Source: Lunularia cruciata
Lineage: Eukaryota; Streptophyta; Marchantiopsida; Lunulariales; Lunulariaceae
Length of the DNA: 64,000 nucleotides
Direction: 5' to 3'
Assembly: GCA_948567375.1 (NCBI GenBank)
Contig: OX419758.1
Location: 38,331,473 to 38,395,472, forward strand
This document shows, one piece after another, positions 40,456-53,341 of this stretch. The position numbers and the translations under genes were made by a program. The stretch's first letter is position 1; every line of letters starts with the position of its first letter. The notes beneath the pieces were generated by a model that saw only the letters and a list, made by a program, of their open reading frames with translations, made no database searches and was not told where the DNA came from.

Positions 40456-43400
40456 TAGAATAGATCGCAAGTATATTGCTCAAGGAGAACACAACTTGTG
40501 GAATGAGGTAATCAACATTGAGCCAAAGAATTCATTTTGCATCTCTTGTAGAGTTCAAGATTGGAGGACTTTGTCAAAAGCTGATGTGTGATGTAGATAT
40601 TTGAGGTGCATGGAAAGAATAATATATATAAACTTTTGAGATGATCATGCATATAGAAATTGAATATCAGCATTGTAATTCAGTTGATAATGTTGGTTGA
40701 AAAAGGATATGAATTACCCCTGGGATTTATTCCAACCAGGTTCAAGAACAAGCTAGAAAGAGACTGAAAGACTTACGAGGTTAAGTCTACAATAATGAAA
40801 GAAGTTAAATTATAAGTTAATTGAATAAATCATGAACTACATCCAAATGATTTTGGAAACAATGAAGGCAAGATACACTCATGCTCTTTTAAAGAATCAT
40901 GTATAATGCTTCAAAAGCCAAGGCAAATCAGATATTAAGCCATTTTTAAAATGTAAATATTTTAACCAATCAAGTGGAAATTGTTTTTAATTCAACTTAT
41001 TTAGTCTTATCTATTACTGGAATATTGTAAGTACTTTATAGTTAATTACCATAATTGTGGAGAATTAAAGATTATATTTTGGAACATTGGTTTTTCTATT
41101 TAACAGTAATTCTGTTCAAATTTCAAAATAATAGACCTTAAACACAAAGTCCATGTTTTTTAACAATGAATATAAAATCGTTAAAGATATGAAATTTAAT
41201 ATATGTTTATTCAAAAATTAACAAATTATTATAATTTACATTCTGGTGCAAAGCTGTTTATACTCTTTATTCAAACAAGATCATTATCACCAAATTCCAA
41301 GAGAAGAATGAAACATCCTAAAATAGGTAACAAGGAAAACTCCTTTTCTATTTACTTATTTGGTGACTTATTTGGTAGTCTCTGATCACATGCAACTATG
41401 TATCTTGAAAAATTGAACCATAAAGCCACTCTCTTTTTTTAATCTGTTTTTAGAAAAGAATAAATTGAGTGGTACTTTTCAATATTGTATCATTTTCACA
41501 CTACAATTTATCACATAAACTTATTTTATTCATATTTACTATATGATCTCCTTCAAAAATTACTACAAAAAAGCATGTTACAAGACTCACCCATTAGTGA
41601 AAATTATAATTCAAGCTGATTATTAATTTTGTATTCATAGCTATAGGTCAACTTATTCAAGACAAAAAGGTTTAAGATACTCTAGCAATACAAATTTTAC
41701 CATGTCTTAATGATATATTGGTTACCTTGTCTTCAAATCAATATATATTTCAATTGTATGCTAATACATAATATACTCTTAATCTTCCATCTACAGCATA
41801 CACTAAAATGACAATTTTAATATGCAATTTCACACCATATAATCAATAGCTTCTCAATTTAGAAGTTAATAGTAATCAATATTTATAAGGTTAAACTTGA
41901 TTGGAGGTTAATATGATATATATGCAAAACACTTCTTAACTAAAACTTGTTCTCTAAAATACTTCAAAAGCTCAAAATTATGATTTTGAGTGTCATAATC
42001 TTTATCACAACTATGCTCAAGAGTTGTACTAAAGAAGAAACTTCCTTTTCTTTCTTAAAGTAATTATCTTACACAATTTATAAATTAGAGGCTAAAGTTA
42101 TTGTTCCTTCAATACAAGATCAAAAGCTAAACTTTAGATATCAAGTGTATTTTTTATTTAAGTATAAGTAATAGCTTCAAGTTGTTGTTTTGTAATTAAC
42201 AAGTTCAAAAGGTAAGTTTTGTAAGTTAAGTTTTGTCTTGCATGGTTATTAGTAAAATATTTGAGTTATAATCATTTCAAAAGTATAAACATAATAGCAA
42301 AGTCTTGTAAAGGTGAGAAAGTAAGCTTAGATCTATTAAATTCTATTCTGAAATCTCTTGCTTCTATATATAAATAGATACGTTTAGTACAAAACTTACC
42401 CATCCAAATATCTTTATGTTTAATTGAAAATCAATCAGAATGAGTTTTGGTGGAGTGTTCAATGTCATCCAAGTATGATTTACATCCAATTTTTTCACAA
42501 ATAACCTCTACTATTAGACCATTCTACAACGCACATATCTTGATACATGTTAGCATATGCATTACAAGATACATATTCTTCTATTGTATCTATCATAGTA
42601 GGTTCAATAATATCAGTTGAATAATATAAATGAAATGATCAAGGACTTCTATATTGTAAATAAGATGCATAAACACAAAAGATAAAGTAACTCTTTTTGT
42701 CAAGGTAATGACTTCATTAGAATTAATGGTTGATCAAAGAACATATATATAACTACAGGACTTGATCAACATAAAAATAATTGAGAAAAATTATTGCAAA
42801 ATTATTTTTGTAAGATCTTTACTTGATTAGAATGTATTCTTCAAAACTAACTTACTTACTCAAAGTTGACCCTATCTTTGAGTATGGCAGAAGTTACATG
42901 GCACCGGCACATGGAAATAAGAACTCATCAGATGATAGTTTCTTGCTGTAAATTCTTACAATATAGTACTTCATGATGAACTTCAGTTTTTTACTAAACA
43001 TGATAACATGGACTTCTTTTATTCAAAGGACTTAAATGATTCAAACAATAGTTCTATGTCATCTATATTTAAGGTACGGCTTATAAATGCTTGCATTGGC
43101 TCAACCAAAGCAAGTAATGTGAATTGCTTCCTTTTGGCTACACATATTGTCTATTTAATAAGAAGTATATCTTATTAAAATTTTATTCTTCAATATCTAT
43201 AATAGTACAATAAGCACACGTACTCAACATGTATATTATTTGCCTTTTAATACAACAAAATAAATTATATTAATTTTTTTCTTGATCATTGCAATCTATT
43301 CAAGATATTTAAGTGATATACCATATTATATAATAACCTTATCTTGACTCAACTATTGATTACTATTTCCAAAAGTTGATAATGATTGTCTAGCCACAAT

Positions 43401-46400
43401 ACTAAGCAAACTTTGCTCTTTTTCTTTCTTGCTTAAAATATATAGAAATTTATGAATTGCAAAGAAATTTATGAATTGCATTCTTATGAAGATGAATCAG
43501 ATTTGATGTCCAAATATTCTTTAGAGTCTAAATAATATTTTGAAAAACGGACGTAATTTAACATGAGAAACTAAATGATTGAAAATGATTGAGAGTGAGT
43601 ATTAAGATGTTAAAATCCTAAAACTAGATTGCATATCCCTATAATAAATTATACACGGGCAAATTACTCTTGTTAGTAATAAGGATGACACACTCTTGTC
43701 GACTTCTAATCCTGAATCCTGAATTTTTTATAAATATCTATATGAAATTTAAAATTTAGGTAGGATCTACTTGTACATGTAAAGGATATGCATTTGGATA
43801 TCATAGCTTTGCTATATAATAATATGTTTTAAATTTATATTGGTTGGAACTAAGATTTATGTGAGGTTTTTACTTAGATTAAAAAAATTTAATATGTAAT
43901 ATATATCATGATAAGGATTTGATCATCATCATTAGTATCTTAGTCCTTGTTTTTGCTATTCTAATATGGTCAAAATTACTTGCACTATTTCCTTTGCTAG
44001 AGTTATGATACTATCATTGCTAGAAGACCTCACCTTAGTTAGGAGTGACTTAAGACTTACCTTCATCACCCCACTTTGGCACTTTATATCAAAGTGTTGG
44101 TATCTAAAGATGTTATTTCTTGGAATTTGTCCTCAACTTTCTCAACAAGGGTGGAATACATTTTCTCATAATTTACTAAATTGAGTAATAGATAGGCACT
44201 CCTTTAGACCCTGAAGAGAATTTCCCATAAGAATAATATTGGTCAAATCCTTAAGTCAATACCTTTCTAAAGCATTACATATTATTCTTTCTAAAGATCT
44301 CAAATCATTATAATAATTGGTTCAACCTTAATTTTGTGTGTTTGGTCCATCAATTTAGGTTGATCTCATCTATTTTTAGAAGTCAACTTCAAGAACTTAA
44401 TTTAACTTCTATCCTTTTGTATTGTTTACTTAGCAACTTTCTAATATTAACATCTAGTCAGCAATTACTGAAGTTCAGTGCCTTCATTTTACTTGCATTT
44501 TTTTTGTATTGTATATATTTCTTATCTATTATCTTAAACCTTATATGCACAAAATTCTTTGAAGAAAAGGTTGCATCTCACTTTCTTGGACTCATATTGC
44601 ATGGCCATATATAGAGAATTATTGAGAATGTTCTTGGTATAACAAGAAAGATTCATTATTAAAAATAGTATTCTAATGTGATTTTGTAATTCTATGGGTA
44701 ACAAAAGGCAAGATAATGCTTGGAAGATAGATGTGATACATTGGAGTATTACATGAAATCATATTAGTAAAACTATGTGACAAAGCAATAATACACACTC
44801 TTTGTATGATTATGATAAGCTCATTAATTTGGTGCTTTTACTCACCATTTTGAAAATTTCAAAATCTAACCTAGAGAATTTATAAATTTAACTCAATCTT
44901 AACAACCATGTACCTTGGAGTAAATTTGGATGGATTGAAAAAAAATTTAAATTTGGAAGACTTATATAATTATTTTCTTCTATAAAAAAGAAGTATCAAT
45001 GTTCATCCATGTTATTTGATTATTGTTGATCATACACCAACCAACATAAGATCATTGGTATGATGAAAGAGAAAAATAATCTTGAATGTGGAGAAAATGA
45101 TATAATTTGCAAAAATGTGTTTTTTAACTCTTGATATTTTGAAGTTCACAACACCAAATTGATCTTGATATATATAAGCTGCTTATGTGGCAAAATTTTC
45201 ATAATAAGACAATACTCCTTTTTTGTGTTATACAAGGTATATAATGAAAATTGAGTCTCTTTTTCTTATTTATTTGTTTTCTCCTATTTTTTCTTTCTAA
45301 ATCTCTCCTATCATCCAAGAATCCAAATTTATACAATTTATTTGATTTAGCTTCTTGTATTAGTTTTATAGCTTGCTTATTTGTTAAGACTCTAAATGCT
45401 GAAGAAATTCAATAAAATTACTTTCATATTACTATTTGTAGCTAGAGACATAAAATTAAAGAAGAAGATCTATACCACTTTTATTAGAATTTTCCTTGTT
45501 TATATAAGGAATATATTTGTGATTAATATCTAATTTTCTTCAAGGAAAATACATGATATTTATAGTACAAGAACTTATACTTATGAGATAAACATTTTCA
45601 AGCAAAGACATTGTGTAAATAAAATGTATTGAGAAAGAGAATATGTTTTACTATACCCTTCTTTCCTTTTGGTTGAGTGTGAGACACTAGTGGTTTGTTC
45701 TATTTAGAACTTATGTAAGAAGGAGATGATAAAAGTTAACAACAAATCTATCGTCAAAGAAAGTGGTAGAAATGATAATATGTTACCCAATACAAAAACA
45801 ATTCTCTTGGAAATAATATTTTTACTTGTTTTTAAATTTTTATTTTTCATAAATAATATATACTCTCAATATTCAAAAGAATGCTTCAAAGAAAATATAT
45901 AAGTGCTTAGCTTTCCAAAATGAATTTTTTTAAAGCATATTTACCCATTTATGCTTGGAGTTAATTTTTTCCAAGTACGTGGGGAGTTCATTATTGCAAA
46001 ATTTGCATAGTACATTTGTTGGAATCTATACACTATATGCTAGGAGAATTATTGCAGTAATGTGGATACACGCTTGTTCTTGCAATTGCACTTCTATATT
46101 ATGGGTGCAAATTTAGAAATGCAAGCTATGCATTAGAGCCTTTTCTGTTCTCATACCATATTTATTTTTTAACATTACTAATAATTTCTAGATGCTGTTC
46201 TAGCAAAATTTCTAAAGTTATTGAATAATAGAGACATCACTTTTGAGATAATCTAATGGCATCATGATTTGTTATTATTTTAAAACAAAGAGGTTGTTTA
46301 TGGGAAAAACAGAGAGCTTGTTTATGTTTTTTTTGTAATGCTCATAAAAGGTAGGATCCATTTGAAATTTCTTGGATACAAATGTAGTATTATATTTATT

Positions 46401-46960
46401 TTATTTTTGATAATTATATTATTAGTTTCATCTCGTAGAGAACTAATGACCATAAGAATAATTTTTTCTTCTTCTCAATGTTACCAACTTATATTCTGTA
46501 TGCTCGATGACTTTCCTCACATGTTTTCCATGTGGACTATTTCAAATTTAGTTACTTTTGATTCCGAAGAACATGCGTTTTGCTTATTATCTTACTAAAG
46601 ACAATTTTTTTCATTGCATATACATTCATACATCAAGATGAGTGATAGAAGGACCACTTTTGACAAAAAAATGGTTTATAATTTAAAGATATTCAAATGT
46701 GACAAATACTCTGAACAGAATCACGTAAAGATTCAAATTGCTCAAAAAATCATCACATTTATACAAAAATTTATTTTCTTACTTTTTTTAGTTGATCCTT
46801 TCATTCTTACATAACGTATTCTAATATATATTTCTACTAATATTCTTAATATATTTTCATTCTTATATAACATATTTATAATCAATATATTAATATTCTT
46901 AATAGAGCTTCAGGTTTCTTTTATACTCAAGTTTTTCTTTACTATTTCTTTACGTCATGA
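40456..46960. other. AT-rich decayed DNA, no clear gene
   Basis: Very AT-rich and CpG-poor. No reading frame is convincing. A minus-strand stretch near 43050-43150 (KRKQFTLLALVEPMQAF) loosely recalls the KKQ..V..S..EAEY region of Ty1/copia RNase H; this is a guess. Most of the stretch is probably old transposon debris. Confidence 0.45.
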
Positions 46961-46989
46961 TGCAATCTTTCCTCTCTAAAATGCAAATG

Positions 46990-47442
46990 GCAGAATGAAA
47001 GAGCAGGAAAGGTAGGGGAAATGCACTGCCATGCGACCAGATATGGAGGCCGTTGTGAAGCTTTATAATGTTCTAGAGAAGGAAAATAAATCACGCAAGC
47101 TCAGCTTATCATCCATGAATGAATAATAGGACTGTTCAATAATCGGTCCACACCCTTGCGAACGGAGTATGATCAGCGATGCAGGGCCCAAGGTTCATTT
47201 CTAACCGCGGTTAAAGATTGGTGTTTCAATGACTGAATTTGGATGACGTGCACCCACAGGAAGCTCTTCAACAAGAAAGAAAGTCATTGAGCAAACTAAA
47301 CAGATCAAGGAGTTAGAGAAGCGGAATAAGATGTTGGACCGTTCATTTGTAATATTTACGGGTTCTTTACTGTTCTTTACTATAATAGTTTTGCGGGTAC
47401 CTATGGAATATAGTGGGGCTTCTGTTAGCCTATCTGTATAAT
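46990..47442 (+). pseudogene. Gene-like island: coiled coil plus membrane anchor fragment
   Basis: Against the AT-rich background this stretch keeps CpG (for example AACCGCGG near 47200) and shows two coding-like segments. The first, MRPDMEAVVKLYNVLEKE at about 47031-47084, continues into a charged helix. The second follows a good acceptor (cacccacag) near 47260 and, in the third frame from it, reads KKVIEQTKQIKELEKRNK, then a hydrophobic segment SFVIFTGSLLFFTIIVLRV, ending at a stop at about 47440. That looks like the end of a tail-anchored coiled-coil protein. I do not recognise the gene. It may be the last exons of a gene or a captured fragment. Confidence 0.4.
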
Positions 47443-47445
47443 TTT

Positions 47446-47979
47446 GAAGGATGATAAAAGTTTATTACTAGTGAAAAATTTGCCCAAATTTTCTCGTGGA
47501 GGTTCTTGGGTTGCTCGTAAGCACATAAAATTAGATAGGTCACACAAAAATAACCCAAAAGATTTGACGGGGCTATGGACACAGCCCATGATATTCAAGT
47601 CCCTGCCGTGCACTCTTACGTTACATACTTCTAGAGTTTCCATAAAAATAATTTAAATATTGGTTACGGATCTGAACTCATTTGAACCCCCCAAGGATTC
47701 CGTTGGTAACTCATGGGAGTAAAGCATCTAATTAGTGTCTCAATTAGATCTGCTAAATTAAATTGAGATTAGCAAGTCTCACAATTCTTACCTTCCCAAT
47801 TCGCTAAAAGAGAATCAACCAACATCCCTTAAGTCTCCATCTCCCCAAATTGAGAAAAGAAGTGCACCCAATACTATATTGACATAGAAGTTCTATAAGT
47901 AGGCATTGCCCTCCCTCATGGTATCCATAACTATCCGACATTGAAGAATTGAACATCAACCTTTCAAGAGGATCCAAAT
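47446..47979. other. No gene seen
   Basis: Possibly the 3' flank of the gene-like island, with CpG fading towards the right. No recognisable element ends up to the solo LTR at 47980. Confidence 0.35.
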
Positions 47980-48254
47980 TGTAAAAGACCAAGATTGAGG
48001 AATGAAATAGGAGAATGGAAGATCACAAGGACACTTGAATGTGTGAAACTACCAATGCCTAGCATGAACTTTGGCTTTGGTATTTATAGGGAGCACACAA
48101 GACTCTTGAGAAGCTTCTCAAGAAGCTTCCTTGAGCCGCTTTCTTGGAGTGCAAGCCAACCTTCTCAAGAAGCTTCCTTCTAGAATACGTAATAGACTAA
48201 TTTGTTACTTTATTAGCCCTAACTAAATTTGTCGCTAAACTCCATATTGTTACA
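47980..48254 (-). mobile_element. Short solo LTR, Ty3 family A
   Basis: Minus orientation, TGTAACAATATGGAG to GGTCTTTTACA, flanked by CAAAT on both sides (47975-47979, 48255-48259). At 275 bp it is shorter than other family-A LTRs because part of the U3 repeat region is absent. GAAGCTTC modules and a TATAAATACC box (about 48079-48088, minus strand) remain. Confidence 0.93.
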
Positions 48255-48604
48255 CAAATAATCACTATTATAGTGGAAGAAATGAAATGGTCTAACTCAC
48301 CATGTCCTTACATACTTGAGAATCTTTATAATTTGTCCAATGTGCTACTTTAGATGTAATTACTAACTTTGTTAGGTAGTTCAATCATGAAAGCAAATCA
48401 TTCAAATAGGATTTAATACCAGATTTAATAGTTATTATTTTAAAATTTTTGCAAAATAGTTGTAGACAAAAGCATTCAGATAGAAATAGGTCATAGTAGT
48501 GATTTCCAAGAAGCAAAAAAAAAAACAAAAGTTATTTGAAATCATAAATTTAATATTAAAAATGTATGGGATATTTATATCAAAAGTTGGTATTATATTT
48601 GTAT
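48255..48604. other. AT-rich spacer
   Basis: No gene or element end is recognisable between the solo LTR and the chromodomain fragment of the next element. Confidence 0.35.
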
Positions 48605-49232
48605 GTTGTGACATCCAACATGGTTGCCAAGGAAAAAAAGAATACAAGGTCTTTTGGAAGGGGTATCTTCTTCACAATGCCACATAGGAGCCCTTTTCTT
48701 CTCTCCATAATGCACAAATGGACATCTTGGAGTTTAAAGATTCTATGGCAACAAGGATGTCACAAATTAGTGGTGGTGGAATATGTAATAATATGGAGGT
48801 AGTAGAAAAGGTAATAGAAGCTAATGAGTTAATAGTTTAAGCTAAATATTTCAAAAGGAAGTAGAATCACCCTAAGAATATTCTAGAAGTATCAAAGAAG
48901 CTTGTGTGTAAAATATTCTAGAAGCACCCAAGAATCTTCTTGGTGAGAAGTTTCTAAGAACTTTCTAAGAAGGTTAGAGTAGCTTAGTATACCAAGTTGA
49001 CAACTAGTATAGCTTGTATGCCAATTAAATTGCTAGCTTAGCTTACACTCCAAGTAATATGGCTCCTAGAAGGAACCTTCCTTGGAAGCTCCTTGGGAGT
49101 CTTGTACCCAAGTTACCTATAAATACCCAAGCCAAGCTCAAGCTAAACATTTGGAGTTCCCTCGCTTAAGAGTCCTAATGTAATCTTACACTCTAGTCTT
49201 TGATTCTTTATTTCTCTCCTTGGTCTGTTAGA
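48605..49232 (+). mobile_element. 3' end of a family-A Ty3 fossil (chromodomain and 3' LTR)
   Basis: A chromodomain-like piece (KEYKVFWKGYLLHNAT at about 48638-48685, then a SLHNAQ-like end) is followed by a family-A LTR from 48784 (TGTAATAATATGGAG) to about 49232. The LTR holds a perfect heat-shock-type element at 48875-48889 and a TATAAATACC box near 49118. The 5' part of the element is missing and the piece is old. Confidence 0.8.
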
Positions 49233-49489
49233 GAATGCATGTCTTGTTCCATGTCCATGTCTAGTAATAGAAACCATTTTAATCTGAAGAAAGGAGCGCG
49301 GATTCTTAGATACAAAGTGATAAAAGATAAGCTTTTCAAGTTGTTGGAAATTGATTGTTTAGATACTACGTTAGTTGTAGAAACCATAGTGATATACATC
49401 TTTGGCCTCTATTTAGGACATCTATAATAACCCAACATCCATGCTCTTGAAAATATTTTGGAGGAACTAACATTAGATCCTAAAGAAAA

Positions 49490-49745
49490 ACTAGAGTTTT
49501 ATAATGGATATGCAAAAGGAAAGCATACAAAGATCCTTTTCCCAAGAAGTCATTAACCAAAACTTCTTTGGCCTCCTAGATATCATAAATTCAATTGTAA
49601 GAGGATTAATGATTGAAAAGTTACTAAATGGAGCAACATACTACATTTTGCTTATAAATGACTCCAATCAATTTTTTTTGTCTATCTCATGAAGAGCAAG
49701 GAAGAATGCGACAAAATTCCATAAGTTTGTAGTTATAGCTTAATT
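49490..49745 (+). mobile_element. Ty1/copia integrase fragment
   Basis: Adjacent frames give GYAKGKHTKI.FPK and then NGATYYILLINDSNQF followed by YLMKSKEECDK, the GK..R..FP, GA.YFVTFIDD.SRF and .LK.K.E. sequence of copia integrase. It is a short, broken, old fragment between two family-A Ty3 remnants; its ends are not visible. Confidence 0.6.
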
Positions 49746-49924
49746 GAAAATAGGGAAGAGAGTCCAATGACTAAATGTAGATGGGTGAAAAGATTATATA
49801 AATGAGTAATTTCTATTTTTCTTACCAAAGAAAGGAATTCTTGCTGATTGTAATGCTAGAGATAGTCTAGCATAGAATGGGAGTTGTATAAGGTTGAATC
49901 ATATGTTGTTGGATACATTGTTAA

Positions 49925-52900
49925 TGTAATAATGTGGATTTATTAGATAGGTTAGTAGAGACTAATGAGTTAATAAATTAAGCCAAATATAGTGAATAAT
50001 TATAAGTATTTTCTAAAAGCACCTAGTAAGCTTCTTCATAGAATATTCTAGAAGCATCTAAGAAATTTCTCGGTGAGAAACTTCTAGGTACTTTCCAAGG
50101 ATTGTGTAACTTGTACACCAAGTTAATGGTTAGCTTAGTTTGTATTCCAAGTAATGATTTCTAAAAGGAAGCTTCTTGATTGGCTTAACTTGTACTCCAA
50201 GAAGGTGGCTTTATGAAAGAAGTTTTTGAAGAGTTTTGTATTGTTTCACTATAAATAACAGAACCCAAACTCTTGCTAGGAATTTGGTGTTTCTCTCTCT
50301 TTAGAATTCTAATGTGATCTACCACTATAATATCTCAGTCTTCTATTTCCCCATTTCTATTTTACATTGATATCAAAGCATGATGGATAGAATCTGTATA
50401 CCACCAAATTCATTTCTCTCACATCATTAGGATTTATGTATCCATGTAGTACCAAAACATCATTTAATGCTTTGGGGTATGATTTTCTAAAGACAATCAC
50501 CTTATTTAATAAACCATTGATCCTTCTGATTGTAATTTATGGAGAGCGGTGAACTTGTTATATTTATGTATTAGCTTAGATAATTGCAAAAATATAATTT
50601 GGTGGAGAAATAGTTATGGTAATAATAAATTTTTTTATCTTTGCTATATAGCAAAAAATTGAGTACCATACAAAATTATTGCAAGAGAGAGATCATGATA
50701 GTCATTGACAAGAGCAAGTATTAAGAGTAGCATTTTGAGAAGGAGAAGATAAAGTTCAAATTCCAAAGTTGAAAGTATTTGAAAGCAAAAATGTATTGAG
50801 TGTACTATACAATTTTATGTTTTAATGTTATTTTGAAGCTATAAATCATTTGGATGAATGGAGATAAATTCTCTTGGTTTTGAATCCATTAGATGGAATT
50901 GTAAAACAAGGTAATGATTCTAAGCAGAGCAAGCTCAACAGTAGTTTGTTGCTCTAATCTTGACATGTGAAGAATTTATGAGTGCAATAATTAAGAGATT
51001 TCAAATGGTGAATGTTGCACGAGTCGCATGAGATAGATTGGTAGAGTTGAAGCAAATTGGTTTTTTGAAGAGCTACATTACAAAATATAATAATGCAAAT
51101 TCTAGAGATATTGTATGGCAAAGCTTTAGATCAATTTATGTGAGGCTTGAGATCACACACCAACTTGGAAATAACCATGCACAAGCTCAAATACTTGGAA
51201 GAAGTCATATATTTTGTTGAGCATACTAACCATGCATGAGCCCAAACACTTGGAAAAAGTCATGTATTGGTTCTTTGGTTGTCACAACTTGGTCTTGACC
51301 TTGACAATCACAAAACTTGCAGACACATCATACACAAGGGGAGGAGTCAATACCCCTGGCGATTGATGCCATCCAATGGAGACCATTTGGCATTGTAGAT
51401 AAAGAAAGATCTTATAGAGCACCCATTATGGCAACGGCCAACCACAAGCTAAAGGTTCACTTACAAAACATAATGATGGTTACTTCTCTTATTGCCAAAT
51501 TGACATCTCATTACCAAATATCTAACTTGAAGTAGAAAACCTTGATCCATTGTCTAAATGGAATTTTTGGAGCATGAAAATCAAGGAAATGAAAAATCTC
51601 AATAAAAGAGATCAAGTCACTTAATGAGAACCTAATTTGTTCAAACAAGATTAAAAGCTTGCTTTATGCAATTTTGATACACTTGCAAGGTGTGAGATCT
51701 AATCATAATTGTAGAATTTTGATTGATTGGGTGATTTCTAAGAATTACATGTCCATGCAATTAACAAAGAAATTATGCACTTCTATCAAGTCAATATAAA
51801 AAGTTAATAGAAGTTGATGATAATAGATGATAAAAAAGGTTTTACATTCAATCCTCACATCTTGTTAGGATTTTTGGAAAAAGGTGTTTAAAGTGTATGA
51901 GATTTATAATAGTTTCTTATATCATGATGTTATTCCAGTTCTCTCTTGACTTGAACATCATAAGGTTTAATTTGATTAGACTGGATGATAAATTCAAACA
52001 CAATTCCAAGGTAAAGCTTATTGATTATGTTATGTGGAATTTTTGAAGAAGACACTTAGAAGTAATCAGTCCCAAGATGAGAAATTTGTCAATATAGCAA
52101 TTGTAGAACAAAATTTGGAGAAAGATATTCCTAGTTTTGTTGTGTGGATCAAACCAATTATGTGAGGAGAACTTGAATTTGTTGAGAATAAAAAGCCTCA
52201 ACAAAAAATGATTTATAAAATAGTTTAAGAGTTTCCACAAATATTTGTTGAAGGATATTCCAAAGTGGTTAAACTTTGAGGTTGAGTTATTTTCAAGTAG
52301 TAATCCAATGAGTAGACTAATCTATTTTCTCTCACCAAACATGAGAGCTAATAAATTGTGCATTTTGAATCTAGAGTTTTATCTTTTGAGCTTACTAATG
52401 CTCCGATAATCTTCATGGATAAAATGCATTGGATGTTAGATGGGCTATTGGATTAATTTATGATAGTATTCTTGGATGACATTTTGATTTACAATAAGAG
52501 AAAAACAAAACACAAAACCACATCAAAGAAGTTTTAGGATGACTAGGACAATAGAAATTCTCTTGCAAAAAGTGTCTTTTGGTAGAAGAAGTTACCTTCT
52601 TGGACCATAAGGTTTCAACAAAGTGAATCAAGATGGAAGAGTAGATAATCAAAGCCATTACCAAATGACCTACTCCTAAAGATACCACAAATTTTTTACC
52701 AATGGTTCATCCATTATAAGGCTCATGTAGCTACATCATTGATTGATCTTTTAGCAAAGACAACAAGCTTTGAGTGGACAACCAAGCACAAAGAAACATG
52801 AAGAAATAGAAGAATATGTTGTCTTCAAAACCTATCTTCTAACCATATGATCCTCACTTATTTTGTATGGTTGATTTTGATGCTTCTAATTTTGCCATTG

Positions 52901-53341
52901 GAGATGTGTTACAATAATAATTTCTATATAGATTACATCTCATTGACTTTGTATTTTGTTGACTAAACACAACAACAAAAAATTATTCTACTTGGAATCA
53001 AGAAAAATTAACAATGATATACACCCTAAAAGTATGAACAAATTACCTCTTGAAGAAACAAGTGATCATGGAAATTGATCAAAAACCTTTGTTATAGACC
53101 TTACATTTGGAGCACATGAAGAATACAAACCCAACAAAGTTCTATGTTATTTTTGATGCCCTATCACAATGATTTGATTTGAAGATTCTTCCCAAATCTC
53201 TTATGATTGCAACAATCAAAATAATGTAGATAAACTTGAACATACACACAATTCCAGATTCCTTTACAATATGATCATTTCTTTCATCTTGTGCAATGTC
53301 ATCTTGCAATGCATGAGAAAGAGTACAACACCTTGTTAATA
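49925..53341 (+). mobile_element. Ty3 fossil X (family A), 5' LTR to integrase start; interrupted by element Y
   Basis: The 5' LTR is 49925-50366 (TGTAATAATGTGG to TTTTACA), followed by an initiator-Met-type primer site at 50367 (TTGATATCAAAGCA). Gag-like sequence (about 50.7-51.8 kb), protease-like sequence and reverse transcriptase (VFLDDILIY, about 52.46 kb) follow. X stops at 53341, where element Y begins, and resumes at 60824. The 5' LTR has a perfect heat-shock-type element at 50040-50054 and a TATAAATA box near 50252. The element is old, with many breaks. Confidence 0.8.

Noticed and set aside
43050-43150. Copia RNase H remnant on the minus strand
   Set aside because: Only one loosely similar 17-residue stretch; no adjoining copia domains, so it is not called as a feature.
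47980-48254. A MITE, because of many GAAGCTTC palindromes
   Set aside because: The ends are TGTAACA/TTTTACA with a 5-bp duplication and match longer family-A LTRs, so it is a solo LTR.
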